Below, piece after piece: positions 1 through 8,088 of a stretch of 64,000 nucleotides of DNA; the stretch's first letter is position 1; each line of letters begins with the position of its first letter. The notes beneath the pieces were generated by a model that was not told the origin of the DNA, did no database searches, and saw only the letters and a list, made by a program, of their open reading frames with translations. This DNA comes from Vagococcus proximus (GTDB lineage Bacteria > Bacillota > Bacilli > Lactobacillales > Vagococcaceae). The position numbers and the translations under genes are program-made. The DNA lies in assembly GCF_029143285.1 (NCBI RefSeq), contig NZ_JAPDSH010000004.1:62001-126000 (forward strand). Reading direction: 5' to 3'.

Positions 1-1
1 C

Positions 2-1825
2 TCAATTATTGGAGAAGATAATATCGTGTCCGCAACGCACTGCGCGACACGGTTACGTTTACAAGTGAAGGACCGTCAAGCGATTGATGATACACAAGTT
101 GAACAGGTTGAGGAAGTCAAAGGTGTATTTTATAATGCTGGACAATACCAAATTATTTTAGGAACAGGAATCGTAAATAAAGTCTACGATTCCTTACAAA
201 CTATCTATTCCTTTAGTGAAGTGTCGAAAGATCAGATGGCAAAAGACGATTCTTCAACACTTCAAAGAGCTGTTCGGAATATTGCTGATATCTTTGTACC
301 AATTATTCCAATTTTAGGGGCTACTGGTTTATTTCTTGGATTAAAAGGCGTGCTATTTAACGAAACAGTATTAGGTACAATGGGTTTAACAATGGAAAGT
401 ATTCCGGAATGGTTAAATGCTTCAGTCACCGTTTTGACAGATACGGCATTTGGCTTTCTAACGGCATTTATTTGTTGGTCAGCATTTAAAAAAATGGGTG
501 GCTTGCCTATTATTGGTTTTTTAGTCGGTTTAATGTTAGTTTCACCGGCTTTGCCTAATGCTTATGCAGTAGCAGGTGGAACAGCTGAACCTATTATGGC
601 TTTCGGAATGATTCCACTTGTAGGATATCAAGGGTCTATTTTAACAGCACTAATAACAGGGATGCTTGGTGCTACATTAGAAAAGAAATTACGAAAAGTA
701 ATGCCTAATGCAATGGATCTGATTTTTACCCCATTCCTAGTTATTTTTGTTTCTGTTTTTACAGCGCTATTTATCTTAGGACCAATCGTTCATGCATTTG
801 AAGGGCAGGCAGTTAAAGTAATTGAAATGTTCTTACACTTACCTTTAGGTATAGGCGGATTAATCATTGGATTTTTGTATCCGATTGCAGTTATGACAGG
901 AATGCATCATATGTTTATAATGATTGAGACCTCACTGATCGCTTCTACAGGATTTAATCCACTGATTACAGTATGTGCGATGTATGGGTTTGCAAATGCT
1001 GCTGTCTGCTTGGCAATTGCATTAAGAACTAAAAATTCATCTGTTAAAACGGCTGGCATTTCAGCAACGGTAACACAAATGTTAGGCGTCAGTGAACCAG
1101 CATTGTTTGGAGTTGTCATGCGAACAGGAATGAAAGCGATTATGGTTATGTTATGTAGTTCTGCAGTAGGAGGGATGGTATTATCGCTATTAGGTATCCA
1201 AGCTAATAGCTATGGGCTTGCCGTGTTATTATCACCATTAATGTATATTTATGAACGTTACCAAGTGGTTACTTATGTGTTAGTAGGGATAGGTACATTT
1301 ATATTAGCCTTTATCCTAACTAATCTTTTTGTAGTAAAAAAAGATCAACATGATTTAGAAAATGTTGTAGAAGAAAGCGAAAGTCAAACAGATAAAATTT
1401 ATTCGCCTATTCAAGGTCAAATAATTCCAATTACAGAAGTTAATGACCCTGTTTTTTCTAGTAAAATGATGGGTGAAGGATTTGCTGTCTTACCAACTGA
1501 TGGTGCAATAAAAGCACCATTTAATGGTACTATCAAGATGATTGCACCAACTAAACATGCTATAGGTATAATCACAGAAGATGGTTTAGAAGTACTCTTA
1601 CATATAGGGATTGATACTGTAGAATTAAATGGAGAGCCTTATGATTTAACAATTAAAGTCGGTGATACTATTCAACAAGGTCAGATTATGGGATCAGTTG
1701 ACTTGAATATGATTGTTGAAAAAGGGAAAGATACAACAGTAATGGTGATTATTACGAATTCAAAAGAAGCCATCACTGGTTTAGATTATGAAGAAGATTA
1801 TGTTTTGCCAATCTTAGGAGCGTAG
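2..1825 (+). CDS. scrA: Sucrose-type PTS permease EIIBCA (5' end cut by window edge)
   Basis: This is a membrane phosphotransferase permease that takes up a glucoside, most likely sucrose, and phosphorylates it on entry. The reading frame is open back to the window edge, so the N-terminus is missing; GTG at 26 lies inside the EIIB domain and is not the true start. The EIIB active-site Cys is visible in SATHCATRLRL near the beginning. A multi-helix EIIC domain follows, and the C-terminal ~145 residues form a glucose-type EIIA domain with the phosphorylated His in LLHIGIDTVELNG. The stop codon directly abuts the scrB start, so the two are one operon. Sucrose rather than trehalose or another beta-glucoside is inferred from scrB next door. 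Confidence 0.93.
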   Translation, partial: SIIGEDNIVSATHCATRLRLQVKDRQAIDDTQVEQVEEVKGVFYNAGQYQIILGTGIVNKVYDSLQTIYSFSEVSKDQMAKDDSSTLQRAVRNIADIFVPIIPILGATGLFLGLKGVLFNETVLGTMGLTMESIPEWLNASVTVLTDTAFGFLTAFICWSAFKKMGGLPIIGFLVGLMLVSPALPNAYAVAGGTAEPIMAFGMIPLVGYQGSILTALITGMLGATLEKKLRKVMPNAMDLIFTPFLVIFVSVFTALFILGPIVHAFEGQAVKVIEMFLHLPLGIGGLIIGFLYPIAVMTGMHHMFIMIETSLIASTGFNPLITVCAMYGFANAAVCLAIALRTKNSSVKTAGISATVTQMLGVSEPALFGVVMRTGMKAIMVMLCSSAVGGMVLSLLGIQANSYGLAVLLSPLMYIYERYQVVTYVLVGIGTFILAFILTNLFVVKKDQHDLENVVEESESQTDKIYSPIQGQIIPITEVNDPVFSSKMMGEGFAVLPTDGAIKAPFNGTIKMIAPTKHAIGIITEDGLEVLLHIGIDTVELNGEPYDLTIKVGDTIQQGQIMGSVDLNMIVEKGKDTTVMVIITNSKEAITGLDYEEDYVLPILGA

Positions 1826-3295
1826 GTGATAAAGGTGGAGTGGACAACAACTGAACGTTATCGACCTTATAAAGAATGGCCAGATAGTTATATAAAAAAA
1901 TTAAAAGAGCAAGTGACTCAATCAAATTGGCGTTTGAACTATCATATTCAGCCGGAAACAGGACTACTGAATGATCCTAATGGCTTTAGTTTTTTTAATG
2001 GTAAGTGGCATTTATTTTATCAGCACTTTCCTTTTGGACCAACCCATGGCTTGAAATCGTGGTTTCATCTTAGCTCCATTGATTTGATACACTGGGAATC
2101 AGAAAAAACATCCATTGAACCAGAGATGAGCTATGAGTCTCACGGTGTTTATTCTGGTAGTGCGATACCTGTTGATGAAAAGTTATTTCTTGCCTATACA
2201 GGTAATGTTAGAGATGATTCTTGGGAGCGTCATAGTTATCAATTAGGGGCGTGGTTAACGAAAGAGGGGGATTTAGAGAGAATTGAATTACCTTTAATCA
2301 ATCAGCCGCCTAATGGATTTACTATGCATTTCCGTGATCCCCAAATTATTCAATATGAAGACAGGTATTTAATGGTAATTGGCGGTCAGACGGATGATCA
2401 AAAAGGTAAAGTATTGTTTTTTGAAAGTTATGATTTAAAACAATGGAAAAATTTGGGGCCTTTAGAAATTAATCAGGATTTAGGTTTTATGGTAGAATGT
2501 CCTAACTTACTTTTTATTGAAAATAAAACAGTGCTACTGCTGTGTCCCCAAGGATTAGATAAAAAAACTGTCGATTATCAAAATGTGTACCCGAATACGT
2601 ATATACTTGCAGATAATTATTCAAAAGAAGACCATCTGTTACAACACTCTGAACAGCAACAGTTACTTGATGAAGGTTTTGACCTCTATGCGACACAAGC
2701 CTTTTGTGCGCCAGATGGACGTTGTTTAAGTGTAGGGTGGATTGGATTACCGGAAATGGAGTATCCCACTTTTCAAGAAGGCTGGGCTCATAGTTTGAGT
2801 TTGATAAAAGAGCTCACAATTAATGAAGGAAAACTCTATCAGTATCCTGTCGAGGAAACCAAGTTATTACGACAATCTCAAGAAAATTTAGTTGTTTCAG
2901 CAAAAGAAACATTAGTGATACAAACTGAAAATAGTTATGAATTACAGTTTAAAATTCCTAATCAAAGTAAAGGAGAAATTGCTTTGTTTTCGGATGAATT
3001 AGGCGAAAAAGCATTAATTTTAGACTATGATACTGAAAATGGGACCGTAAGTCTTGATCGTAGTTCGACAGACTACCCATTGAATTCAGATTACGGCTAT
3101 ACGCGGAAAGTAGAGATTACTAAAGGTCATTCAGTAGAATTTACGATATTTATTGATCAATCAACCTGTGAAATCTTTATTAACCAGGGAGAGAAAACTA
3201 TGACTACAACTTACTATCCAAATGAGAACCAGAACTATTTAGTTATTGAAAGTGATCAAGAAGTAAAAGGTACTTATTATCGATTAGCTAACTAG
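1826..3295 (+). CDS. scrB: Sucrose-6-phosphate hydrolase (GH32)
   Basis: A cytoplasmic invertase of glycoside hydrolase family 32 that splits sucrose-6-phosphate into glucose-6-phosphate and fructose. The family triad is visible: the nucleophile Asp50 in LLNDPNGF, the RDP motif in HFRDPQ (about residue 170), and the acid/base Glu in ECPNL (about residue 223). At 489 aa it has the usual length, with a C-terminal beta-sandwich. The start is a GTG immediately after the scrA stop; AGGAG at 1816-1820 with 5-nt spacing supports it over the in-frame GTG at 1835. It acts on the product of the adjacent permease. Confidence 0.95.
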   Translation: MIKVEWTTTERYRPYKEWPDSYIKKLKEQVTQSNWRLNYHIQPETGLLNDPNGFSFFNGKWHLFYQHFPFGPTHGLKSWFHLSSIDLIHWESEKTSIEPEMSYESHGVYSGSAIPVDEKLFLAYTGNVRDDSWERHSYQLGAWLTKEGDLERIELPLINQPPNGFTMHFRDPQIIQYEDRYLMVIGGQTDDQKGKVLFFESYDLKQWKNLGPLEINQDLGFMVECPNLLFIENKTVLLLCPQGLDKKTVDYQNVYPNTYILADNYSKEDHLLQHSEQQQLLDEGFDLYATQAFCAPDGRCLSVGWIGLPEMEYPTFQEGWAHSLSLIKELTINEGKLYQYPVEETKLLRQSQENLVVSAKETLVIQTENSYELQFKIPNQSKGEIALFSDELGEKALILDYDTENGTVSLDRSSTDYPLNSDYGYTRKVEITKGHSVEFTIFIDQSTCEIFINQGEKTMTTTYYPNENQNYLVIESDQEVKGTYYRLAN

Positions 3296-3311
3296 TGATT
3301 AGATAAAAAAA

Positions 3312-3344
3312 GACAATGAGATATTTAGCTCATTGTCCTTTTTT
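3312..3344 (+). terminator. Intrinsic terminator after scrAB
   Basis: Nine-base-pair stem GACAATGAG/CTCATTGTC with an 8-nt loop followed by six T. An A-tract precedes the stem, so it could also work on the other strand. It closes the sucrose operon. Confidence 0.85.
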
Positions 3345-3380
3345 GCGAGGCATAACTTATCTACTCTTATGATTTCTCCC

Positions 3381-3411
3381 TTGACCTTCTCGTTGCGTCA
3401 CCCTTTATGAT
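3381..3411 (+). promoter_or_regulatory. Promoter with 19-bp spacer (MerR-type candidate)
   Basis: A -35 TTGACC (3381-3386) and -10 TATGAT (3406-3411) are separated by 19 bp. This over-long spacer is the hallmark of promoters untwisted by MerR-family activators. The spacer contains an imperfect dyad around CGTTGCG. The DUF2268 start codon lies 20 nt downstream. No MerR gene is visible in the window, so assignment to that class is inference. Confidence 0.45.
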
Positions 3412-3431
3412 AAACACGAGGAGGAGATAGT

Positions 3432-4331
3432 ATGAATATAACACTAGTAGACACGCAACAGTTTTATACTAAAGCATGTACAGAGGCTGTCACAGAGGAT
3501 CAATTTAAATACGAGGTTATGGCGCCCGTTAAGGAAATGTGGGAATATCTCAACGCTCCAATGACAGCGAAAATGCCAGGCGGGTATGATGTGGTAATGG
3601 CATCAGAGATGCTTGGGATTTGGACACCTAGAAAGAGTTGTGACAATATTAGGGAGTCTTATAAAGACTTGCTAGCAACGGGGATTTATGAGGAAGCGAC
3701 TGAGGTTATCAAACATGCTAGACAGAAGTTTGAAGAAATTAACTACATGATTCCTTTGGATGAAGTGGTAATTAATATCTTACTGGGCGACGACGAGAAT
3801 ACGATTTTAATGGCGAGTGAGGGTTACAGTGGCTTTGGTGGTATTCCGGGCTATATCTTATTAATCGTGGTGCCTAACGCCTTTAATCGAACGAAATTAA
3901 AGTCAGCCTTAGCCCATGAGTTTAATCATAATGTTAGATTTACCCATGAGCCTTTTAATCATGGTGATGTGACAGTCGGGGAGTATATCGTGATTGAAGG
4001 CTTAGCGGAGGTCTTTGCCGAATCACTATACGGTATAGAAAACAGAGGGCCGTGGGTATGTGAGTATGATGAGGAAGAGATGGCGTATACGACGGAAGTA
4101 TTTAAAGATAATTTAGAGGTCAAAGGCTTTGAACAAGTGGCTGCCTATATGTACGGTGATGAGGTGGCTAAAAGTATGGGCTACTTGCCAGTAGGTGTCT
4201 CACGAAACGCTGGCTACACTATTGGGTATCATGTGGTTAAGTGTTATTTAGAAAATACAGGTAAAACAATAGCTGAGGCGACCGTGACATCTGCAAAAGA
4301 GATACTAGAGATGAGTGGTATGTTTAAATAA
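3432..4331 (+). CDS. DUF2268-family putative zinc metalloprotease
   Basis: A predicted soluble, Zn-dependent peptidase of the DUF2268 (YjaZ-like) family; the substrate is unknown. A zincin motif HEFNH lies at residues 162-166, followed by EGLAE at 189-193, whose Glu would be the third zinc ligand. There is no signal peptide or membrane segment, so it probably acts in the cytoplasm. The start ATG has a strong GAGGAGGAG site 6 nt upstream. It is a single-gene unit between two terminators, with a MerR-like promoter, which suggests inducible expression. Family assignment is fairly firm; the biological role is not known. Confidence 0.8.
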   Translation: MNITLVDTQQFYTKACTEAVTEDQFKYEVMAPVKEMWEYLNAPMTAKMPGGYDVVMASEMLGIWTPRKSCDNIRESYKDLLATGIYEEATEVIKHARQKFEEINYMIPLDEVVINILLGDDENTILMASEGYSGFGGIPGYILLIVVPNAFNRTKLKSALAHEFNHNVRFTHEPFNHGDVTVGEYIVIEGLAEVFAESLYGIENRGPWVCEYDEEEMAYTTEVFKDNLEVKGFEQVAAYMYGDEVAKSMGYLPVGVSRNAGYTIGYHVVKCYLENTGKTIAEATVTSAKEILEMSGMFK

Positions 4332-4339
4332 ATAATGAA

Positions 4340-4375
4340 GATCGCAAACGTTTAAAGATGTTTGTGGTCTTTTTT
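4340..4375 (+). terminator. Intrinsic terminator after DUF2268 gene
   Basis: Ten-base-pair stem GATCGCAAAC/GTTTGTGGTC with two G-T pairs and a T-run at 4370-4375. Confidence 0.75.
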
Positions 4376-4397
4376 AGCGCAAAAATGTCAAAAGGTC

Positions 4398-4437
4398 TTT
4401 ACATTTCGTGGTAACTGTAGTTAAATTAAAATGTAAA
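4398..4437 (+). promoter_or_regulatory. Promoter and 9-bp inverted repeat, possible operator
   Basis: A -35-like TTTACA (4398-4403) and -10-like TTAAAT (4421-4426) with a 17-bp spacer sit inside an inverted repeat, TTTACATTT (4398-4406) and AAATGTAAA (4429-4437). The placement over the promoter of an operon ending in an XRE regulator suggests autoregulation (inference). Confidence 0.4.
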
Positions 4438-4462
4438 ACATATTTGACAAAGGGGTGTTAGA

Positions 4463-4768
4463 ATGGAACTTTTATTAGTAGGTATATTTCTGTTATTTAT
4501 CGTGGTAGCAATCGGTTTAATAGTTAAAATGTTTATTTCATTATCTGTAATGGGTGATGAAAGAAGGGTTATGATTATTGAGAAATCTGCTACCTCAACA
4601 TTTGGGATAATAATGGGTCTATTGGTTGTGGATATCATCGAGAAAATAGTTAGGGTCTTTATGAATCCAGATGCACCAGTAGAAAATACATCAAGTTTTA
4701 TTTATCTGACAGTAGCTGCGATTGTATTTTATATTTCACTAGTTCATAATAAGCGAAAGTTTGGATAA
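4463..4768 (+). CDS. Small three-helix membrane protein, partner of XRE regulator
   Basis: A 101-aa protein with predicted membrane segments near residues 2-28, 45-65 and 80-95, separated by a charged stretch containing GDERRVMIIEKS. Small membrane proteins with such a DER...K loop (DUF2178-like) are often encoded just upstream of short XRE-type regulators, as here; that resemblance is from memory and not checked. The ribosome binding site AAGGGGTG lies 6 nt from ATG. The next gene starts 3 nt after its stop, so the two are translationally coupled. Function unknown; a sensor or modulator of the regulator is possible. Confidence 0.7.
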   Translation: MELLLVGIFLLFIVVAIGLIVKMFISLSVMGDERRVMIIEKSATSTFGIIMGLLVVDIIEKIVRVFMNPDAPVENTSSFIYLTVAAIVFYISLVHNKRKFG

Positions 4769-4771
4769 TAA

Positions 4772-4972
4772 ATGGAAAACAAAATTAAAGAGCTTAGAAA
4801 AGAATTAGGTCTATCGCAAGACACTCTAGCAAAACAATGTAATGTCAGTCGTCAAACGATAAATGCTATTGAGAATAATAAGTATGATCCAACCTTACAG
4901 TTGGCGTTCAAGTTAGCAAAGACACTGGATACACCAGTAGATGGTTTATTTAACAGTGAGTCGATAGAATAA
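4772..4972 (+). CDS. Short XRE-family HTH regulator
   Basis: A 66-aa DNA-binding protein consisting only of a Cro/C1-type helix-turn-helix. The recognition part reads LSQDTLAKQCNVSRQTINAIE, in the style of small YozG-like regulators. There is no separate ligand domain. It has almost no ribosome binding site of its own and follows the membrane-protein stop by 3 nt, so it is probably translated by coupling. A likely target is its own promoter, which carries a 9-bp inverted repeat. Confidence 0.85.
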   Translation: MENKIKELRKELGLSQDTLAKQCNVSRQTINAIENNKYDPTLQLAFKLAKTLDTPVDGLFNSESIE

Positions 4973-4976
4973 TAAA

Positions 4977-5020
4977 AACCCTCAAAAGACTGTAAAAATA
5001 GTCTTTTGAGGGTTAGTTTT
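4977..5020. terminator. Bidirectional terminator between convergent units
   Basis: A perfect 15-bp stem AACCCTCAAAAGACT/AGTCTTTTGAGGGTT with an 8-nt loop, T-run on the right and A-run on the left. It serves the XRE operon and can serve the facing DUF4238 gene. Confidence 0.88.
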
Positions 5021-5141
5021 TTAATTTTCTCTGTTATATGAAATGGGGACTGTGAAAATACAAATTCTAAGGTCTTATTTTTATCTCAATTTTAATTCAA
5101 GAAGAGTTGAAATTGGTGTAAGATGTAATTTTGCTCATATG

Positions 5142-6158
5142 CTAAAAATTATTTAAAAGAGGTACTTCTTCTTCTAAATAATTTTTATGTAAATTTTTTA
5201 GTGAATTATGAAACTTCTTAAATTCTTCCTCGTCTACACGACGTTTGCGTATTTTCGTTATTTTGTTTATATTAGTTCGTGAATATACTTTAGAGTATGC
5301 ACTTTCTACAATGTACTTTTGTATTTCTTCAGCAAAAGACTGAGAGGCTTTTTGATAAAGCGGAGTCGATTGACCCACTGTTGCGAATAATAATTTAGTT
5401 GGAGACAACGGAAAAATAATATTTGTATTATCTGTCCCCCAGCCACCATCAAAATGATAATTATTTTTATTATAAAAGTTTAAAAAAATTACAGGATCAT
5501 CAGAAGTGGCCCATTCAAAATTATTAGGTGAATCATAGATACACCAAGAAATTTTATTTAAGGTTTTATAGGTAGAAGTAAGAAGATGTTTTATGCCAAA
5601 TAACCACATTGACTTACCAGCAACGGTTTGTACGTTTATGAAGGGATTATTCTCATCTTCTTTTTGAATATCGATATTCAAAGGGAGGAGTTTATCGTAT
5701 TTTAAATTTACTTTATCATTATCTCGTAATGTTTTAGTTGTTTCAAATTCTTGTGTTATAGATATTGCCAATTCTTCGATAATATCAGGAAAGATATCTA
5801 TCACTGTTTTTTGAATACGAGAAAAACCTTTTAGAGTTCGAATGTATTGGCTTGCAACAAGTTTTGAAATATATTCTTTATCCTTGTTATCTAAAATATA
5901 ATAAGTATTTATTTTGTCGATAAACGAGCTATATTGCATTTCAAATTCTGTCGAAAAAAAATCTTCCATTTCATCAGTAAGTTCACCTTCATTAAAATAT
6001 AGATATAATGAATCGAGGCTTGAAGTTCTTGAAATAGAGACCTGATTCCATTTAGGGAAGTTTTCATGAGAAACCAAAAGATTATATTCATAAATTTTGT
6101 TGTTGTTAGCCCATTGTTTTAAATAAGTTTTTGGAACATAGTGATTATTACGCTTCAA
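5142..6158 (-). CDS. DUF4238 domain protein of unknown function
   Basis: A 338-aa soluble protein. The N-terminus has the family signature HYVPKTYLKQW (residues 6-16), which is how DUF4238 proteins begin; the fold and activity are unknown to me. The middle holds a conserved-looking WATSDDPVIF segment. The gene is very AT-rich compared with core genes in the window, which fits horizontal acquisition. The start is a TTG with AAGGAGG about 9 nt upstream. It is transcribed away from the structured-RNA locus at 6247-6518. Family members occur sporadically in accessory regions, but I cannot assign a role. Confidence 0.75.
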   Translation of the reverse strand: MKRNNHYVPKTYLKQWANNNKIYEYNLLVSHENFPKWNQVSISRTSSLDSLYLYFNEGELTDEMEDFFSTEFEMQYSSFIDKINTYYILDNKDKEYISKLVASQYIRTLKGFSRIQKTVIDIFPDIIEELAISITQEFETTKTLRDNDKVNLKYDKLLPLNIDIQKEDENNPFINVQTVAGKSMWLFGIKHLLTSTYKTLNKISWCIYDSPNNFEWATSDDPVIFLNFYNKNNYHFDGGWGTDNTNIIFPLSPTKLLFATVGQSTPLYQKASQSFAEEIQKYIVESAYSKVYSRTNINKITKIRKRRVDEEEFKKFHNSLKNLHKNYLEEEVPLLNNF

Positions 6159-6211
6159 AATACTACCTCCTTTTTATAATACAAATATATCCACATTAGG
6201 GATTTTTTTCC

Positions 6212-6241
6212 TTGACTTTTCGTATGCTTTAGCACTACAAT
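6212..6241 (+). promoter_or_regulatory. Strong promoter for the structured RNA
   Basis: TTGACT (6212-6217) and TACAAT (6236-6241) with an 18-bp spacer. Transcription should begin near 6247, and no gene starts until 6642. Confidence 0.6.
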
Positions 6242-6246
6242 TACCC

Positions 6247-6518
6247 CATAAGAAATAAATCGCATAAAAAAATGGCACCTCACGACGGGAATCGTGAGGA
6301 CTTGCTCAGGTCAACAGAATGAAACACTCTGACCCAATCAAGCTTGCCATAGTTAATGCTAACACCAACTGGATAAAATGTAAACGATTTTTGTCTTGTT
6401 TTTATGGGCTTTTTAAAGTTTATTTAGCGAACGAAAAGACATGTTTTATCCAGTAGGGCGGAGCCTTATTTAACTATGTCAGAGAGGTTGGACAGATACT
6501 TGTTCAGCCTCTCTTTTT
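6247..6518 (+). ncRNA. Candidate structured RNA (~270 nt), class not recognised
   Basis: The stretch between the promoter and a terminator has nested complementary segments. In the 5' part TGGCA (6273-6277) pairs with TGCCA (6345-6349) around a CCTCACGA/TCGTGAGG hairpin and a GGTCA/TGACC hairpin. In the 3' part CATAGTTAA (6348-6356) pairs with TTAACTATG (6470-6478), enclosing ACTGGATAAAA (6369-6379) with TTTTATCCAGT (6443-6453); a small GGC/GCC hairpin lies in the bulge. It could be a free-standing small RNA or a leader of the PTS operon 124 nt downstream. The closing stem, open bubble and apical stem recall 6S RNA architecture, but I recognise no 6S, SRP, RNase P or tmRNA sequence. Confidence 0.5.
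6482..6518 (+). terminator. Terminator of the structured RNA
   Basis: GAGAGG...CCTCTC stem with additional inner pairs (TTG/CAG, ACA/TGT) and five T at 6514-6518. It lies upstream of the PTS operon. Confidence 0.75.
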
Positions 6519-6641
6519 GCGTTCTTTTAGCCTTGACGGTGATTTATTTCTTACTTTTTTATTGTCAGTTACTGGCCGCCAATCGTTTTACAACATTGTC
6601 AATTGTCCGATACTCGAGTGAAAATGAAAGAGGCGAGTTGT

Positions 6642-6956
6642 ATGAAAATTGTTGGTGTAACATCCTGTGCCACAGGAATTGCGCACACTTATATCGCAAA
6701 GGAAAAGCTAGACACAGCAGCAAAAGAATTAGGATTTGAAGCAAAGGTTGAAGCACAAGGCTCAATCGGAGTCGATGATTTACTGACAGCAGAAGACATC
6801 AAACAAGCGGATGTAGTGATTATCGCAGCCGATGTCAGCATTGATAAATCACGATTTGAAGGCAAACCCATTGTTAATGTTCCCATCAGTATGGTGATGC
6901 GCTCACCAAAAGAGTTTTTGAAAAAGGTTGCGTCAAAACTCGAAGAAGGGAAGTAA
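6642..6956 (+). CDS. PTS fructose-family EIIB component
   Basis: A 104-aa cytoplasmic phosphocarrier of the fructose PTS family. The phosphorylated Cys is in the N-terminal [13 protein letters not shown] motif. The start was set at the ATG at 6642, with AGAGGCG about 6 nt upstream, rather than at an earlier in-frame codon that would add a non-homologous tail. It starts a four-gene operon EIIB-EIIC-aldolase-EIIA. Because the EIIC gene is interrupted, this component may have no functional partner here. The sugar cannot be deduced. Confidence 0.9.
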   Translation: MKIVGVTSCATGIAHTYIAKEKLDTAAKELGFEAKVEAQGSIGVDDLLTAEDIKQADVVIIAADVSIDKSRFEGKPIVNVPISMVMRSPKEFLKKVASKLEEGK

Positions 6957-6960
6957 TAAC

Positions 6961-8070
6961 ATGGCAAAAAAGAAAAAAATTATTATTAAACAACATGTCA
7001 TGACCGGCATCTCCTTTATGATTCCTATCATCGTCTGTGGTGGGATTTTAGGAGCACTGGCTAAAGGATTTGGAGGCTATGATATCGGCAGCGCCGTCGA
7101 AGCAGGCGTTACCCCGTTTAGTAATCTTGATCCCTTTACTTGGACAGGCTTTTGGTGGTCAGTTAATCAACTAGGCACCTACGCTATGGACTTTTCTGTT
7201 GCCGTTATGACAGCAGGGATTGCCTTTTCAATTGCCCAACGTCCCGCTATTATTCCAGGACTCATTATCGGCTAAACCGCAACACAATCCAAAGCCGGCT
7301 TTTTAGGCGGACTCTTAATGGGATTTGTTGTCGGTCATTTTATTAATTGGATGAAAACATGGAAGATGCCAAAAGTCATGGCAGGGCTAATGCCAGTTAT
7401 GATTATTCCAGTAATAGGCACAATTGTAAGCGGTCTTATATTTATAGGCATCTTTTCCGTTCCACTGAACTACATTATGGAGGCATTCCAAAATTGGATT
7501 ATTGCTCTAAATGGTGGTGCCAAATCAGTTATCGGTGCAGTTATTGGAGCGTGCATGGGATTTGACTTAGGTGGACCCGTCAATAAAACCGCCTCACTTG
7601 CAGCGAATGCACTAGGAGCAGATGGGATTAATGGCCCAATGGCGGCGAAGATAGTAGGAGGGATGACCCCACCTATCGGGATTTTTATTTCCTCACTCTT
7701 AGCACGTCGTAAATATGACAGTGTCGAACTTGATACAGCAAAAGCGGCCTTACCAATGGGCTTATGTTTTATTACCGAAGGTGTGTTGCCCTTTGCAGCA
7801 CGCGACCCACTACGTGTTATTCCATGTTCGATGGCAGGTTCGGCAGTTGCAGGTGCGATTGCAGTAGGAGTCGGATGTGAATCAGTTGCTGGACATGGTG
7901 GTATCTTTATTGTTCCAATGATGACGAAGCCGTTGTGGTTTATGTTTGCTTTAATCGTTGGGTCTTTTGTCACAGGAATAACCTATGCCATTGTTAAGAA
8001 GAAAACCATTGAAGGTGAAGAAATTATTGAGGCAGAATTAAAAGAAGAGTTTGATATTGAGTTTACCTAA
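6961..8070 (+). pseudogene. PTS fructose-family EIIC, interrupted by in-frame TAA
   Basis: The membrane channel component of the same PTS. Codons before and after the stop at 7273-7275 are in the same frame and together give a full-length EIIC of about 369 residues. The break falls at codon 105, where the flanking sequence reads PGLIIG-stop-TATQSKAGF; related permeases usually have Tyr in such a position, so one base change (TAC or TAT to TAA) would explain it. The downstream half keeps the family motifs GFDLGGPVNK and ITEGVLPFAARDP and is not otherwise degraded, so the mutation looks recent. A sequencing error or readthrough are alternatives. Confidence 0.85.
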
Positions 8071-8088
8071 AGAAAAGGGAGTGTCAAC

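Noticed and set aside
6376-6392. cre-like TGTAAACGATTTTT
   Set aside because: The second half departs from the CcpA consensus, and it lies inside the predicted RNA fold rather than at a promoter.
6247-6518. Calling the structured RNA 6S, RNase P, SRP or tmRNA
   Set aside because: Only the stem-bubble-stem outline recalls 6S; none of the conserved sequences of these RNAs can be seen.
6476-6739. Open frame covering the terminator of the structured RNA and the EIIB start
   Set aside because: It overlaps an intrinsic terminator and the correctly framed EIIB gene, and its translation resembles no protein.
7318-8070. Second half of EIIC as an independent gene
   Set aside because: It is in the same frame as the first half and separated by one stop codon; it has no ribosome binding site, and its N-terminus starts in mid-membrane domain.
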